Shown: one piece after another, positions 43,184-51,925 of the stretch
How the letters are laid out: every line of letters begins with the position of its first letter
Position numbering within the stretch: position 1 is the stretch's first letter
Assembly: GCF_038008685.1 (NCBI RefSeq)
Contig: NZ_JBBOZQ010000001.1
Location: 868,001-932,000 of the forward strand
DNA: 64,000 nucleotides
Source: Lysinibacillus sp. FSL W8-0992
GTDB taxonomy: Bacteria; Bacillota; Bacilli; Bacillales_A; Planococcaceae
Direction of reading: 5' to 3'
Made by a program: the position numbers and the translations under genes
The notes under the pieces: generated by a model
Seen by the model: only the letters and a program-made list of their open reading frames with translations
The model's database searches: none
Told to the model about the DNA's origin: nothing

Positions 43184-44611
43184 ATGAACGAAACAAAGCT
43201 TTGGATAAATGGACAGTGGCAAGATGCTAAGGAAACTTATGAATTAACGTCACCTTATAACGGTGAGGTAATTGCAAAGGTTGCAAAGGCATCTGTTTCA
43301 GATGTTGAACAAGCCATAGAAGGTGCCCAAGATGCATTTCTTTCATTTAAAAAAACAACCGCCTACGAACGTGCCGAAATATTATATAAAGTAGTCGACA
43401 TTATGCGACGTCGAAAAGACGAATTGGCGGAAATTTTAGCGCAAGAAGCGGGCAAACCTATATCAGCAGGTTTACCTGAAATTGAACGTACAATAGCGAC
43501 GTATCAGTTTGCAGCCGAAGGAGCTAAGCAGGTGAAAGGTGAAACGGTACCGATGGATGCCGCGCCAGGAGCTGGTGATCGAATTGGCTGGACAAAGCGT
43601 GAGCCATTAGGCGTTATTTCTGCAATTACTCCGTTTAATTTTCCTTTTAATTTAGTCGCACATAAATTGGGACCTGCCTTTGCAGTTGGAAATACAGTCG
43701 TGTTAAAGCCGGCAACACAAACACCACTTAGTGCAATTGTGATGGCGGAAATATTTAAGGAAGCTGGACTACCAGATGGTGCATTACAAATCGTTACAGG
43801 TAGTGGTGGCGAACTAAGTGATACACTCGTAACGCATCCATTCGTGAAAAAGGTGACCTTTACCGGAAGTGGTAAGGTTGGTTTAGGTATTAAAGAAAAA
43901 GTAGGTTTGCGGAAAGTAACATTAGAGCTAGGCTCAAATGCAGCAGTTATAGTTGAGCCATCGACACCTATTGATAAAATTATTGCGCGTTGTGTTAGCG
44001 GAGCATTTAGCTTTGCTGGACAAGTATGTATTTCTTTACAACGTATTTATGTACATTCCTCAATTATAGATGCGTTTACAAAGGAATTTGTAGCGCAAAC
44101 AGAAAAACTTGTTGTTGGTGATCCGCTAGACAAAAATACAGATGTCAGTGCAATGATCAACCCAAATGAGGTTAGCCGAATTCGTGAATGGATTGAAGAG
44201 GCAAAAACTCAAGGTGCTGTAGTTGCGACGGGTGGAACGTTTACAGAACGTACATTAACGCCAACAGTTATGACAAATGTAACTGCTGATATGAAGGTTG
44301 TTTGTCAGGAAACATTCGCACCAATCGTCTCAATTGTTTCATATGAAACATTAGACGACGCAATTCGACTAGTGAATGAGTCGGAACTTGGCTTAAATGC
44401 AGGAATTTTTACGAATGTATTACCAGATGCATTGTATGCTGCTGATGAATTGCAAGCAGGTGCTGTTATTATAAATGATATTCCAACATTCCGAGTTGAT
44501 AATATGCCTTATGGCGGCATAAAAATGAGTGGCTATGGTCGAGAAGGTATTAAATGGGCGATTGAAGAAATGACCGATATGAAGTTTATTACGATGAAAA
44601 AATCCTTCTAA
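43184..44611 (+). CDS. NAD(P)-dependent aldehyde dehydrogenase
   Basis: 475 residues. ITPFNFPFNLVAHKLGPAFA, VTFTGSGKVGLGIK, VTLELGSNAAVIV (base Glu) and the nucleophile loop FSFAGQVCISLQRIYV are intact. The LGSNA motif instead of LGGK and CISLQR place it with lactaldehyde/glyceraldehyde-3-phosphate-like dehydrogenases rather than the AcoD type encoded 2 kb upstream. GGAGG lies 11 bases before ATG 43184; TTG 43178 is an alternative. A thioesterase gene follows at 70 bases, possibly co-transcribed. Confidence 0.9.
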   Translation: MNETKLWINGQWQDAKETYELTSPYNGEVIAKVAKASVSDVEQAIEGAQDAFLSFKKTTAYERAEILYKVVDIMRRRKDELAEILAQEAGKPISAGLPEIERTIATYQFAAEGAKQVKGETVPMDAAPGAGDRIGWTKREPLGVISAITPFNFPFNLVAHKLGPAFAVGNTVVLKPATQTPLSAIVMAEIFKEAGLPDGALQIVTGSGGELSDTLVTHPFVKKVTFTGSGKVGLGIKEKVGLRKVTLELGSNAAVIVEPSTPIDKIIARCVSGAFSFAGQVCISLQRIYVHSSIIDAFTKEFVAQTEKLVVGDPLDKNTDVSAMINPNEVSRIREWIEEAKTQGAVVATGGTFTERTLTPTVMTNVTADMKVVCQETFAPIVSIVSYETLDDAIRLVNESELGLNAGIFTNVLPDALYAADELQAGAVIINDIPTFRVDNMPYGGIKMSGYGREGIKWAIEEMTDMKFITMKKSF

Positions 44612-44680
44612 ATTTGCATCAATTCTTTTTCTACGATACGATGACGAAAGAATAATACATGAAGGGAAGTTACAAGAACT

Positions 44681-45160
44681 ATGACAACCAATGCTGTACC
44701 AATGAGCCAATCGCGTACACTTCAGACGCGTCTTGTGTTACCACCGGATACTAATAATCATAATTCCATTTTTGGTGGAAGAGTGTTAGCTTATATTGAT
44801 GAAATTGCTGCAATTACAGCGATGAAGCATGCAAAAGGACATGTTGTAACAGCCTCCATTGATTCTGTTGATTTTTTATCAGCAGCACATGTAGGTGATA
44901 TTCTTGAAATTGAAAGTATTGTTTCATCCACAGGGCATTCATCTATGGAAGTCTATGTCCGCGTTATTTCTCGTAATATTGAAACAGGCGAAGAAAAGTT
45001 AACAACCGAATCATTTGTAACGATGGTTGCAGTGGATGATAGTGGGAAACCAAAGGCCATTCCTGCAATTTTCCCAGAAACGGATGCGGAAAAACGACTG
45101 TTTGAAACAGGCCCTGCTCGACGAGAGCATCGCAAGCAAAAACGTGCGTTGGCACATTAA
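44681..45160 (+). CDS. Acyl-CoA thioesterase (hotdog fold, YkhA-like)
   Basis: 159 residues. RLVLPPDTNNHNSIFGGRVL then AYIDEIAAITAMKHA is the conserved start of the YciA/BFIT/YkhA thioesterases, where the Asn and Asp of NxxxxxFGG-x10-D act on acyl-CoA. ASIDSVDFLSAAHVGDIL and the basic tail also fit. It hydrolyses acyl-CoA to free acid and CoA; chain-length preference is not readable. A weak AAGGGAAG lies further upstream of the ATG. Ends at a strong terminator. Confidence 0.9.
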   Translation: MTTNAVPMSQSRTLQTRLVLPPDTNNHNSIFGGRVLAYIDEIAAITAMKHAKGHVVTASIDSVDFLSAAHVGDILEIESIVSSTGHSSMEVYVRVISRNIETGEEKLTTESFVTMVAVDDSGKPKAIPAIFPETDAEKRLFETGPARREHRKQKRALAH

Positions 45161-45166
45161 ATAAAC

Positions 45167-45205
45167 AAAAAGGAAATTGACACGATGCAGTCAATTTCCT
45201 TTTTT
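45167..45205. terminator. Bidirectional terminator between thioesterase and HemAT genes
   Basis: AAAAAGGAAATTGAC pairs with GTCAATTTCCTTTTT over an 8-base loop, with T-runs both ways. Confidence 0.92.
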
Positions 45206-45212
45206 ATTTGTG

Positions 45213-46523
45213 TTAAATATTTAATTCATTTACAACATTAATTAATGAGTCTGACGAAGAGGAAACGAGTGTAGCTCCCTGTGATAGCTCTGTAATTAAA
45301 GTAGAAATTGCTGAAATATCCCTTGCTGTGTTTACATATTGCTGTTGAATGCCTGATACAGCATCCGCAATATCATTGAATGATTCAGATAAACTTGTTT
45401 GTGTATCAACGCTATGTTGGATTTTCTGGTCAACATTGACGACAGAACTTGCCATTGTTGAAATATTACTTTCTGTTTCTTTAATAAGGTGTGACACATT
45501 TTGTACCGCATTTTTTGTTTCTTCTGCAAGCTTGCGGACTTCCTCTGCTACGACAGCAAAGCCTTTACCATGTTCCCCAGCACGAGCAGCTTCAATTGAA
45601 GCATTGAGTGCTAATAAATTAGTTTGGTCAGCGATGCCTGTGACAAGCCCGACAATTTCAGAGATTTTTTGCGAAGATGTACGTAACTGGTTCATCGTCA
45701 CTTCAAGGCCATTAACACTTTGCAAAATAACGTGGATTAATTCATTTTGCTCTTGTAATTGCTGCTGCCCCCGTTTAGATTTGTCCTGCGTATCTGCAAC
45801 GAAGTTTAAACCTTGTTTAGTTGCTACTGCAATATCATCCGTTTGCGAAGATATAACTAAAAGGGAAGCGGCTGTTTCCTCACTTATCGCATTTAACTCC
45901 TCAGCGGTACTTTGAATCGTAGTTACAAGTGCATGCTTTGTTTGATCTGCCACACTACGAATACGTTCTTCTTCTTTTTCGTATGCTTCGATAACGAGCT
46001 GCTGTTCGAAGTTAATGATTTTGCAGAAAGCATTGATGGCACGTATAGCATCATGCTTTGAAATATCTAAATCATTCGCAAAGCTTGTAAAAGTCGAAGT
46101 TAATGATTGGAATGAAGCGATATACCATTTTGATTGGAGTCCAATTCGAACATGTGTCTCAGCGATTGCTTTTCTTTCTTTAATGTACTCGTCATTAATG
46201 TGACTCTCGAAAATATCGCTTAAATGCTTATGTAAAGTCACCTTTAAACGTTCAATTTGTGATGTTCTGTTAATAATATCTAATAAGTTTTGACTTAAGC
46301 TAATCGCTGCATAAAATTGATCGACCATTTCAGGAATGACATTTTTCACTAAAGGTTGTAATTGTTTAATAATAGCTAAATCTTCAGTTGTTAAGTCTAA
46401 TAACTGTAATTGTTTTTGTAGTTTAGGATAGTTTGAAACATCTAATTGTACGTGTTGCTTAAACTCCTCGGGTGTTAATGTAATTGAATAACCATAATTG
46501 TTCTTCTTTGTAAACCAACTCAT
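45213..46523 (-). CDS. hemAT: HemAT-type globin-coupled aerotaxis transducer
   Basis: 436 residues, cytoplasmic, no TM helix. Residues ~15-180 form a sensor globin: [20 protein letters not shown], and the proximal heme histidine in [20 protein letters not shown]. The rest is a methyl-accepting signalling domain with the tip [20 protein letters not shown] and [18 protein letters not shown]. It senses oxygen through heme and signals to CheA. GGAGCAG lies 6 bases before the ATG. Monocistronic. Confidence 0.95.
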   Translation of the reverse strand: MSWFTKKNNYGYSITLTPEEFKQHVQLDVSNYPKLQKQLQLLDLTTEDLAIIKQLQPLVKNVIPEMVDQFYAAISLSQNLLDIINRTSQIERLKVTLHKHLSDIFESHINDEYIKERKAIAETHVRIGLQSKWYIASFQSLTSTFTSFANDLDISKHDAIRAINAFCKIINFEQQLVIEAYEKEEERIRSVADQTKHALVTTIQSTAEELNAISEETAASLLVISSQTDDIAVATKQGLNFVADTQDKSKRGQQQLQEQNELIHVILQSVNGLEVTMNQLRTSSQKISEIVGLVTGIADQTNLLALNASIEAARAGEHGKGFAVVAEEVRKLAEETKNAVQNVSHLIKETESNISTMASSVVNVDQKIQHSVDTQTSLSESFNDIADAVSGIQQQYVNTARDISAISTLITELSQGATLVSSSSDSLINVVNELNI

Positions 46524-46857
46524 TGTGTCTGCTCCATTCTTTATAAATCCATATTAATGATAATAATTGAAGACTCATTGTATATATATTGTTAGGTTTG
46601 TAAATTTGGTGAATATATGGTATTAAATCTATTCTACTATTTTTTGTAGTATATTTGGTTAAAAATTTCCGATATTTCTATATTTTTTTATTATTTTTTT
46701 ATTTATAAGGCTGACGTTTGTCGGATTACCTGCTACATACTAATTTTTTGTAGAAATAGCGCAATTTGAATTTCATTTAGGAAACATGTAAAATACGAAC
46801 TGTTTGGATTTACAAATAAATGCATGTGAGAGAAAAATAGTATTGAGGAGGTATTAC
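46524..46857. other. AT-rich divergent promoter region
   Basis: It separates hemAT from a small membrane-protein gene. Leftward, TTTACA-16-TACAAT is a possible hemAT promoter. Rightward, TCCGATAT at 46668-46675 resembles a sigma-D -10, but its -35 is poor. No gene seen. Confidence 0.45.
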
Positions 46858-47067
46858 ATGGAGAAGAAACGTTTTAAGTTTGTAATTCCTGTGATGGTAA
46901 TTGTAGCAATTGGATCTGTTTATATGTTAACCAAATATTATGCAGATGTACCTGACCTAAACCAACTATTGATAACAATTTGTGCAACGATAGTATCGGG
47001 CGTGCTAGCATACTTTTTATTCCCGCAACAAGGTGAAAATAAAGTGGATGATCGAGGTCCATATTAA
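46858..47067 (+). CDS. Small two-TM membrane protein, hypothetical
   Basis: 69 residues. A basic start MEKKRFKF, then two hydrophobic segments (~8-25 and ~36-55) and a polar acidic tail. GAGGAGG lies 7 bases before ATG 46858, so the longer frame from 46804 is not the real start. Family not recognised. Its downstream hairpin (47109-47219) may end transcription. Confidence 0.7.
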   Translation: MEKKRFKFVIPVMVIVAIGSVYMLTKYYADVPDLNQLLITICATIVSGVLAYFLFPQQGENKVDDRGPY

Positions 47068-47108
47068 ATAATTTTGGAGACATCTATGTCCCTAATTTTT
47101 TATAAGTT

Positions 47109-47219
47109 AAAAATCCGCGACTGCCTTCTGTGGGCAAAGTATGAGTAGGGCTTTTTGCCAATGCATTTAGCTAATACTCATGCCCTATTTCTCCTCAGAA
47201 GTGTGCGCGGATTTTTTTG
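47109..47219. repeat. Diverged relative of the GC-rich palindromic repeat
   Basis: AAAATCCGCG at the left pairs with CGCGGATTTT at the right; inside, GAGTAGGGC pairs with GCCCTATT. It resembles the 8191 copy in its ends and CTGTGGGC/CTCAGAAG blocks. The long hairpin followed by a T-run could terminate transcripts from both sides. Confidence 0.55.
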
Positions 47220-47248
47220 TAAGTGAGTTTTAGGACGGTTCAACACAC

Positions 47249-48211
47249 TTATGGTTTAAATAGTTTGAACCAGCCTTTAGATTTAAAAAATGCTAGCATA
47301 GATAGTGCAAGCAAGAGCATGATGCCAAGCACGATAAAGTAGCTGTACCGTCCATGAAGTTCGGGCATATTATCGAAGTTCATGCCGTAAACACCCGCAA
47401 TAAACGTTAAGGGTATAAAAATGGTGGAGACAATCGTCAACATCATCATAATGCCGTTCATACGGCTAGAGCTCATGGCCATATAGCTATCGCGCATATC
47501 TGCTGTAAGCTCACGATTAGATTCGACCATTTCTGTAAGCTTTGCTAAATGATCGTGAATATCACCGAAGTAGGCTCTTTCCGATTTTTTAAGGGCAAAG
47601 CGATAGGAACTAAGTATTCGGTACAGTAGGTCACGCATTGGTAAAATTGTACGCCGTAAATGGAGCAAATCACTACGGAATTCAAAAACAATTTGCATTG
47701 CATTCACATTACTTTGATAGGTCAGCTCATCTTCAAGTGCATTTAAATGATCCTCAATTTTATAAACAAGTGGGAAATAACTATCGACTATTTTATCGAT
47801 TGTTTGATAGGTCAGAAAAACAGTGCCTCGTTCCCAATATTTCGGTTGCTCTTCTAAAAGCTTCTGTACCTTTTCAATTTCGGCCGCTTCATTTTTGTGG
47901 AATGTAACAATAAAATGATCGGAAACAAAAATATTTAATTCCTCAGCAATTAATGTTACTTCATTCAATTTATGAATAACGAAGAAATGATAATCATCAT
48001 AAAAATCGAGTTTTGGTCGCTGTAAACGCATTAAGCAGTCTTCGATTGCAAGTGGATGGAAATGAAAAAATGTATCGAGCAAAAGCTCCTCTTCTGCAGT
48101 TGGGCAATTAAAATCTACCCAATACCACTCATAATCGTTTTGCTTTATGTCTTCAAGTGGGAAGTCCTTTATTAATTGTTGATCTTTCGTCATAGCCATC
48201 GTGCGAATCAT
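47249..48211 (-). CDS. corA: CorA-family magnesium/divalent cation transporter
   Basis: 320 residues. The long N-terminal cytoplasmic domain contains FHPLAIEDCLMRLQRPKLDF and FVIHKL. Two C-terminal TM helices follow, with the selectivity motif YGMNFDNMPE between them and a short basic tail FKSKGWFKLFKP. This is the CorA pentamer channel topology. GAGGTG lies 8-9 bases before ATG 48211; GTG 48220 is part of the ribosome site. No magnesium riboswitch was recognised upstream. Confidence 0.92.
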   Translation of the reverse strand: MIRTMAMTKDQQLIKDFPLEDIKQNDYEWYWVDFNCPTAEEELLLDTFFHFHPLAIEDCLMRLQRPKLDFYDDYHFFVIHKLNEVTLIAEELNIFVSDHFIVTFHKNEAAEIEKVQKLLEEQPKYWERGTVFLTYQTIDKIVDSYFPLVYKIEDHLNALEDELTYQSNVNAMQIVFEFRSDLLHLRRTILPMRDLLYRILSSYRFALKKSERAYFGDIHDHLAKLTEMVESNRELTADMRDSYMAMSSSRMNGIMMMLTIVSTIFIPLTFIAGVYGMNFDNMPELHGRYSYFIVLGIMLLLALSMLAFFKSKGWFKLFKP

Positions 48212-48352
48212 GGCATTCACCTCAAATCTGTTTATCTCGTATTAAGTAAGCACGAAGTCTCGCTCCTAAAGCAGAGAAGGAAGAGGAGACAATCAACGGA
48301 AGATCATTACCTCATGAACTTATAGTACACTACTATATTATACGGATAAAAG

Positions 48353-49030
48353 TTACTCTTTATAGCATATCCAACCGCCGAATAGTGTCGTTGCAAAAAA
48401 CCTCGAAGGCTGTGAAAAACCTGCCTGTTGTAAGAGTGTCACTATCGCCTCCTCACGCATAAATGAAAGCGAGCGGATGGATTGCTCCATACTAGCTAAT
48501 TCCGATGCTGAAAGTTTTGTATGCTGTTGCCAATACGCGCGCCATAGTTCAAATTGCAGCTCTGTTTCAGTTGAGTTCAGTTGACCGTATTTAGAAACAA
48601 GGACGAATGGTGCACCTGATTTTAAGCGTTGTGCAATTCCTTTTAATGTAGCAAGTTTCTCCTCATATGATTCAATAAAATGGAGTACTAGTATACAGCT
48701 AGCCGCATCAAAGCTCGTAGCAGGCACCGCAGCAGTTAGTATTGTACCTTGTAGTAAAGAAATATCATTTGATAATGATTGAAGACGGTTTTCTGCAATT
48801 TCCAACATCGCTTCAGAAGGATCTATTCCGACAAATGACCAATCGGGTCTTTGCTCAGCTAACTGTATAATTTCATTGCCACTACCAGAGCCAACAACTA
48901 AAAAACTAGCTTTTTCTTGTAGTGCGGATTGATAAAAAGCTTTCGTTAAACGCAGCATGGCATCGTAACTTGGTAATGTACGTCGGATGCCTTTTTCATA
49001 TTCGTTAGCAAGTGTGCTATTAAATTCCAT
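48353..49030 (-). CDS. SAM-dependent methyltransferase (Methyltransf_25-like)
   Basis: 225 residues. Motif I SFLVVGSGSGNEIIQLAE (~43-60), acidic motif SFVGIDPSEAMLEIAENRL and post-motif DAASCILVLHFI are plain. The substrate is unknown; similar proteins are annotated as ubiquinone/menaquinone-type methyltransferases without evidence. AAAGG lies about 11 bases before the ATG. Monocistronic, in a leftward block with corA. Confidence 0.85.
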   Translation of the reverse strand: MEFNSTLANEYEKGIRRTLPSYDAMLRLTKAFYQSALQEKASFLVVGSGSGNEIIQLAEQRPDWSFVGIDPSEAMLEIAENRLQSLSNDISLLQGTILTAAVPATSFDAASCILVLHFIESYEEKLATLKGIAQRLKSGAPFVLVSKYGQLNSTETELQFELWRAYWQQHTKLSASELASMEQSIRSLSFMREEAIVTLLQQAGFSQPSRFFATTLFGGWICYKE

Positions 49031-49154
49031 CTAGTATCACATACCTTTCAAAAAAAATTTAAAAATTTACGCAGCATTTGAAACTATTTAGCGTATAGTT
49101 CCGTAAATAGGAGTATTAATAATAATGACATACCATAAAGGAAGGTTGATATAT

Positions 49155-49460
49155 ATGGAAACAAAATGGTCTAAGGTAATCATACATGCCAGCGCGTTTT
49201 TTGCGCCATTTTTAGTGCCGATTTTATTTTTCCTAATTAGTTCAGATGAAGAAGTGAAAAGTGTTTCGGTGCAAGCTTTATTGTTCCAAATCGTGATGGG
49301 CATATTGATTGTAATTGCTAGTATCCTATCTTTTGTATTAATCGGTTTACCGTTCTTACTAATTTTCATCGCTATGGTTTACATCGTACCTATTATCGGA
49401 ATCGTAAAGGCATTTTCAGAGGAACCTTGGCGTTACCCGATAGTTGGACGCTGGGTATAA
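49155..49460 (+). CDS. DUF4870-family small membrane protein
   Basis: 101 residues. Three hydrophobic segments (~8-28, ~40-62, ~66-88). FAPFLVPILFFLI, VSVQALLFQIVMGILI and the late IVPIIGIVKAF, WRYPIVGRWV fit DUF4870. Function unknown. GGAAGG lies 8-9 bases before ATG 49155; the ten residues upstream in the frame are not needed. Strong terminator follows. Confidence 0.82.
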   Translation: METKWSKVIIHASAFFAPFLVPILFFLISSDEEVKSVSVQALLFQIVMGILIVIASILSFVLIGLPFLLIFIAMVYIVPIIGIVKAFSEEPWRYPIVGRWV

Positions 49461-49469
49461 TTTTTAATG

Positions 49470-49508
49470 ACGCAAGTATATGCTATATGCATATGCTTGC
49501 GTTTTTTC
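49470..49508 (+). terminator. Terminator after the DUF4870 gene
   Basis: Perfect 14-bp stem ACGCAAGTATATGC/GCATATGCTTGCGT with loop TATAT and a run of six T residues. Confidence 0.92.
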
Positions 49509-49702
49509 TATAAGCAAAAAGGGTACATTATAGGCAAAATCAATTTTAATTATTAGGGACAAGCTTTTTTTAAAATCGCCAACTCCCTTTTTTACACAGA
49601 TATAAAAGTACATCATGATTAAGTTAATATGTCCCTGCCGTCTGTTTTTTTGAAGACAATCTGTTAAACAATGCGCTTTACACAAATCATTGTGCGAAAT
49701 AA

Positions 49703-49761
49703 TTGCAATTATTTTCAAGCGTTTTGTATAATATACTCAAAGATAGTCAAAGATAGTCAAA
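49703..49761 (+). promoter_or_regulatory. Promoter and triple CtsR operator of the clpC operon
   Basis: TTGCAA (49703-49708), 18-bp spacer, TATAAT (49727-49732). Directly after it come three heptads: ACTCAAA (49735-49741), AGTCAAA (49745-49751) and AGTCAAA (49755-49761), each separated by GAT. They match the CtsR consensus (A/G)GTCAAA-N3-(A/G)GTCAAA, with one extra unit. Autorepression with heat induction is expected. Confidence 0.9.
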
Positions 49762-49792
49762 GTCAGTGAGGTAAGCGAGGTGTATTCCTAAA

Positions 49793-50263
49793 GTGCGTAA
49801 TATTTCAGACATCATAGAAGGCTACTTAAAGCAAGTACTTGAATTAGGTGGAGAAGGGCATATTGAAATTAAACGTAGTGAAATTGCTGATAAATTTCAA
49901 TGTGTGCCCTCACAAATAAATTATGTGATCAATACAAGATTTACAGCTGAGCGGGGTTACCTTGTTGAAAGTAAACGGGGTGGCGGTGGATACATTCGTA
50001 TTTTGCGTGTCCGTGCAAACTCACAAATTGATTTGATAGATGATGTGCTCTTGCAAATTGAAGGGGGAGCCTCGCAAACGGTTGCGGAGGGTGTTGTGTA
50101 TCGTTTGATTGATGAGCAGGTAATTTCGAAGCGAGAAGCGAAATTAATGTTAGCAGCGGTTGATCGTTCGACTTTAGATTTACAACTACCTTTACGGGAT
50201 AGCATTCGTGCAAAAATTTTGCGAGCGATGTTAACAACCATTAAATATGAAAAGCAAAAATAA
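49793..50263 (+). CDS. ctsR: Class III heat-shock repressor CtsR
   Basis: 156 residues. Winged helix-turn-helix (IKRSEIADKFQCVPSQINYV) with the glycine-rich beta-wing SKRGGGGYIRILRV that senses heat and binds the heptads upstream. The C-terminal dimerisation domain ends AKILRAMLTTIKYEKQK. Start GTG with GAGGTG about 12 bases upstream. First gene of ctsR-mcsA-mcsB-clpC; McsB arginine-phosphorylates it under stress. Confidence 0.95.
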   Translation: MRNISDIIEGYLKQVLELGGEGHIEIKRSEIADKFQCVPSQINYVINTRFTAERGYLVESKRGGGGYIRILRVRANSQIDLIDDVLLQIEGGASQTVAEGVVYRLIDEQVISKREAKLMLAAVDRSTLDLQLPLRDSIRAKILRAMLTTIKYEKQK

Positions 50264-50276
50264 AGAGGTGATGGAA

Positions 50277-50819
50277 ATGATTTGCGAACATTGCAAGCAG
50301 CGCAATGCGACAGTAACTGTGACACAAGTACAAAATGGGCAGAAGGTGGAACACCATTATTGCGATGTCTGTGCATCACAGTTCCATCCGTTCCATGCAG
50401 AGTTTAAACAAGAGCCTGTATCGATTCAACAATTATTATCCAACTGGTTTGGCTCACCTACATGGCAAAAAGTCGGTGAAAAACAGCAAGCGCCACCTCA
50501 GCAACAAACATGTCCACAATGTGGATTTACGTATAAGCGATTTTTAAAAGAGGGTAAATTTGGTTGCCCTAGTTGTTATGACACGTTTAGCGAGCATTTG
50601 CCAAAGCTGTTTAATCGTATTCAAGCAGGACCACAGCATATAGGTAAAATGCCTGGTGCTCAAAACAATGTTTTTGTCATTAAAAAGCAAATTGAAGATA
50701 TTCGAAAACGCATGAAGGCTGCAGTGGACGAGGAGCAATTTGAGGAAGCGGCGAAGCTTCGTGACGAGGCAAAAAATCTTGAGCAACAGCTACAATTCGA
50801 AGGTGGTGATGTGTCATGA
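50277..50819 (+). CDS. mcsA: McsB activator McsA
   Basis: 180 residues. Zinc-binding pairs CEHC (~3-6), CDVC (~31-34), CPQC and CPSC, then a C-terminal UVR domain (IRKRMKAAVDEEQFEEAAKL) as in ClpC-binding adaptors. It activates the McsB kinase. GAGGTG lies 6 bases before ATG 50277; the frame extends upstream to 50247 and overlaps ctsR, but that start lacks a site. Overlaps mcsB by 4 bases. Confidence 0.95.
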   Translation: MICEHCKQRNATVTVTQVQNGQKVEHHYCDVCASQFHPFHAEFKQEPVSIQQLLSNWFGSPTWQKVGEKQQAPPQQQTCPQCGFTYKRFLKEGKFGCPSCYDTFSEHLPKLFNRIQAGPQHIGKMPGAQNNVFVIKKQIEDIRKRMKAAVDEEQFEEAAKLRDEAKNLEQQLQFEGGDVS

Positions 50820-51925
50820 TGATTGAATCGTTTTTAGAGCGTGCTACACCTGCCTGGATGGATATGGAGGATGATTATTCAGATATCGTCATTAGTACAC
50901 GCATCCGCCTTGCGAGGAACTTAGATGGTTTTCGTTTCCCTTTAGTTTTCTCGGAAAACGAAGCATTACAGGTAGAGCAGGCTGTCACCCACGCAATACA
51001 GGACAGTTCCAAGCTTCAAGAAAGATATTCTTATTTTTCTATAAAAGATTTAACATCGTTACAACGACAAATTTTAGTTGAAAAGCATTTAATCAGTCCA
51101 CAGCTTGCAAAAAAAGAGCAAGTCGGCGCTATGTTGTTGTCTGAGGATGAATCAATTTGCATTATGGTGAACGAAGAAGACCATTTACGCATTCAATGTA
51201 TGACGGCGAGTTTTCAACTTCAGAAGGCCTACGAGCAAGCAAATAAGATTGATCGAGCCTTAGAAGGAGCCTTGCCATATGCGTTTCGTGATACTTTTGG
51301 ATATTTAACAAGTTGTCCAACCAATATTGGTACTGGGTTACGTGCTTCTGTTATGATGCACCTTCCCGCGCTTACACTGACAGGTCAGATGAATCAAATC
51401 ATCAATGCAATGACTCGTTTAGGGATGACCGTTAGGGGTATATACGGTGAAGGTAGTGAAAATTTAGGGAATATTTATCAAGTATCAAATCAAATTACAC
51501 TAGGAAAAACAGAAGAAGACATTTTAGCAGACATCCAAAGTGTTGCAGAAAAAATAATTCAAAAAGAACGACAAGCAAGGAGTAAGCTAATGGAAAAAGC
51601 GGAACTTGCTTTAGAAGATCGTGTATACAGAGCTTTAGGGACATTAACACATGCTCGAATTTTAACGAGTGAAGAAGCTGCTACTTGCATATCAAATGTA
51701 CGTTTAGGAGTGGATTTGCAGTTGATTGATAATATTAAAGCAACATCTTTAAACGAATGCGTTGTCAGCATGCAACCAGGATTTTTACAGCACTATGCAG
51801 GAGAGGTTTTACCGCCTGCTGAGCGAGACAGAGCACGAGCAAAAATGTTGCGAGAGGCATTATTTCTAGAAACTAAGAGTAAGCCTATTATAGGGGGAAA
51901 AGGAGAGGATTCATATGATGTTTAA
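50816..51925 (+). CDS. mcsB: Protein-arginine kinase McsB
   Basis: 369 residues of the phosphagen-kinase fold. [17 protein letters not shown] binds nucleotide, the reactive cysteine is in [20 protein letters not shown], and the [15 protein letters not shown]-like loop follows. It phosphorylates arginines to mark proteins for ClpCP. The conserved RDxxRA-type pArg pocket DRARAK near the C-terminus is present. ATGATG start overlaps the mcsA stop; it overlaps clpC by 11 bases, so the whole operon is translationally coupled. Confidence 0.95.
   Translation: MMIESFLERATPAWMDMEDDYSDIVISTRIRLARNLDGFRFPLVFSENEALQVEQAVTHAIQDSSKLQERYSYFSIKDLTSLQRQILVEKHLISPQLAKKEQVGAMLLSEDESICIMVNEEDHLRIQCMTASFQLQKAYEQANKIDRALEGALPYAFRDTFGYLTSCPTNIGTGLRASVMMHLPALTLTGQMNQIINAMTRLGMTVRGIYGEGSENLGNIYQVSNQITLGKTEEDILADIQSVAEKIIQKERQARSKLMEKAELALEDRVYRALGTLTHARILTSEEAATCISNVRLGVDLQLIDNIKATSLNECVVSMQPGFLQHYAGEVLPPAERDRARAKMLREALFLETKSKPIIGGKGEDSYDV

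Noticed and set aside
46668-46675. Sigma-D (motility) promoter near hemAT
   Set aside because: TCCGATAT resembles the -10 but the -35 is TATA rather than TAAA, and it points away from hemAT.
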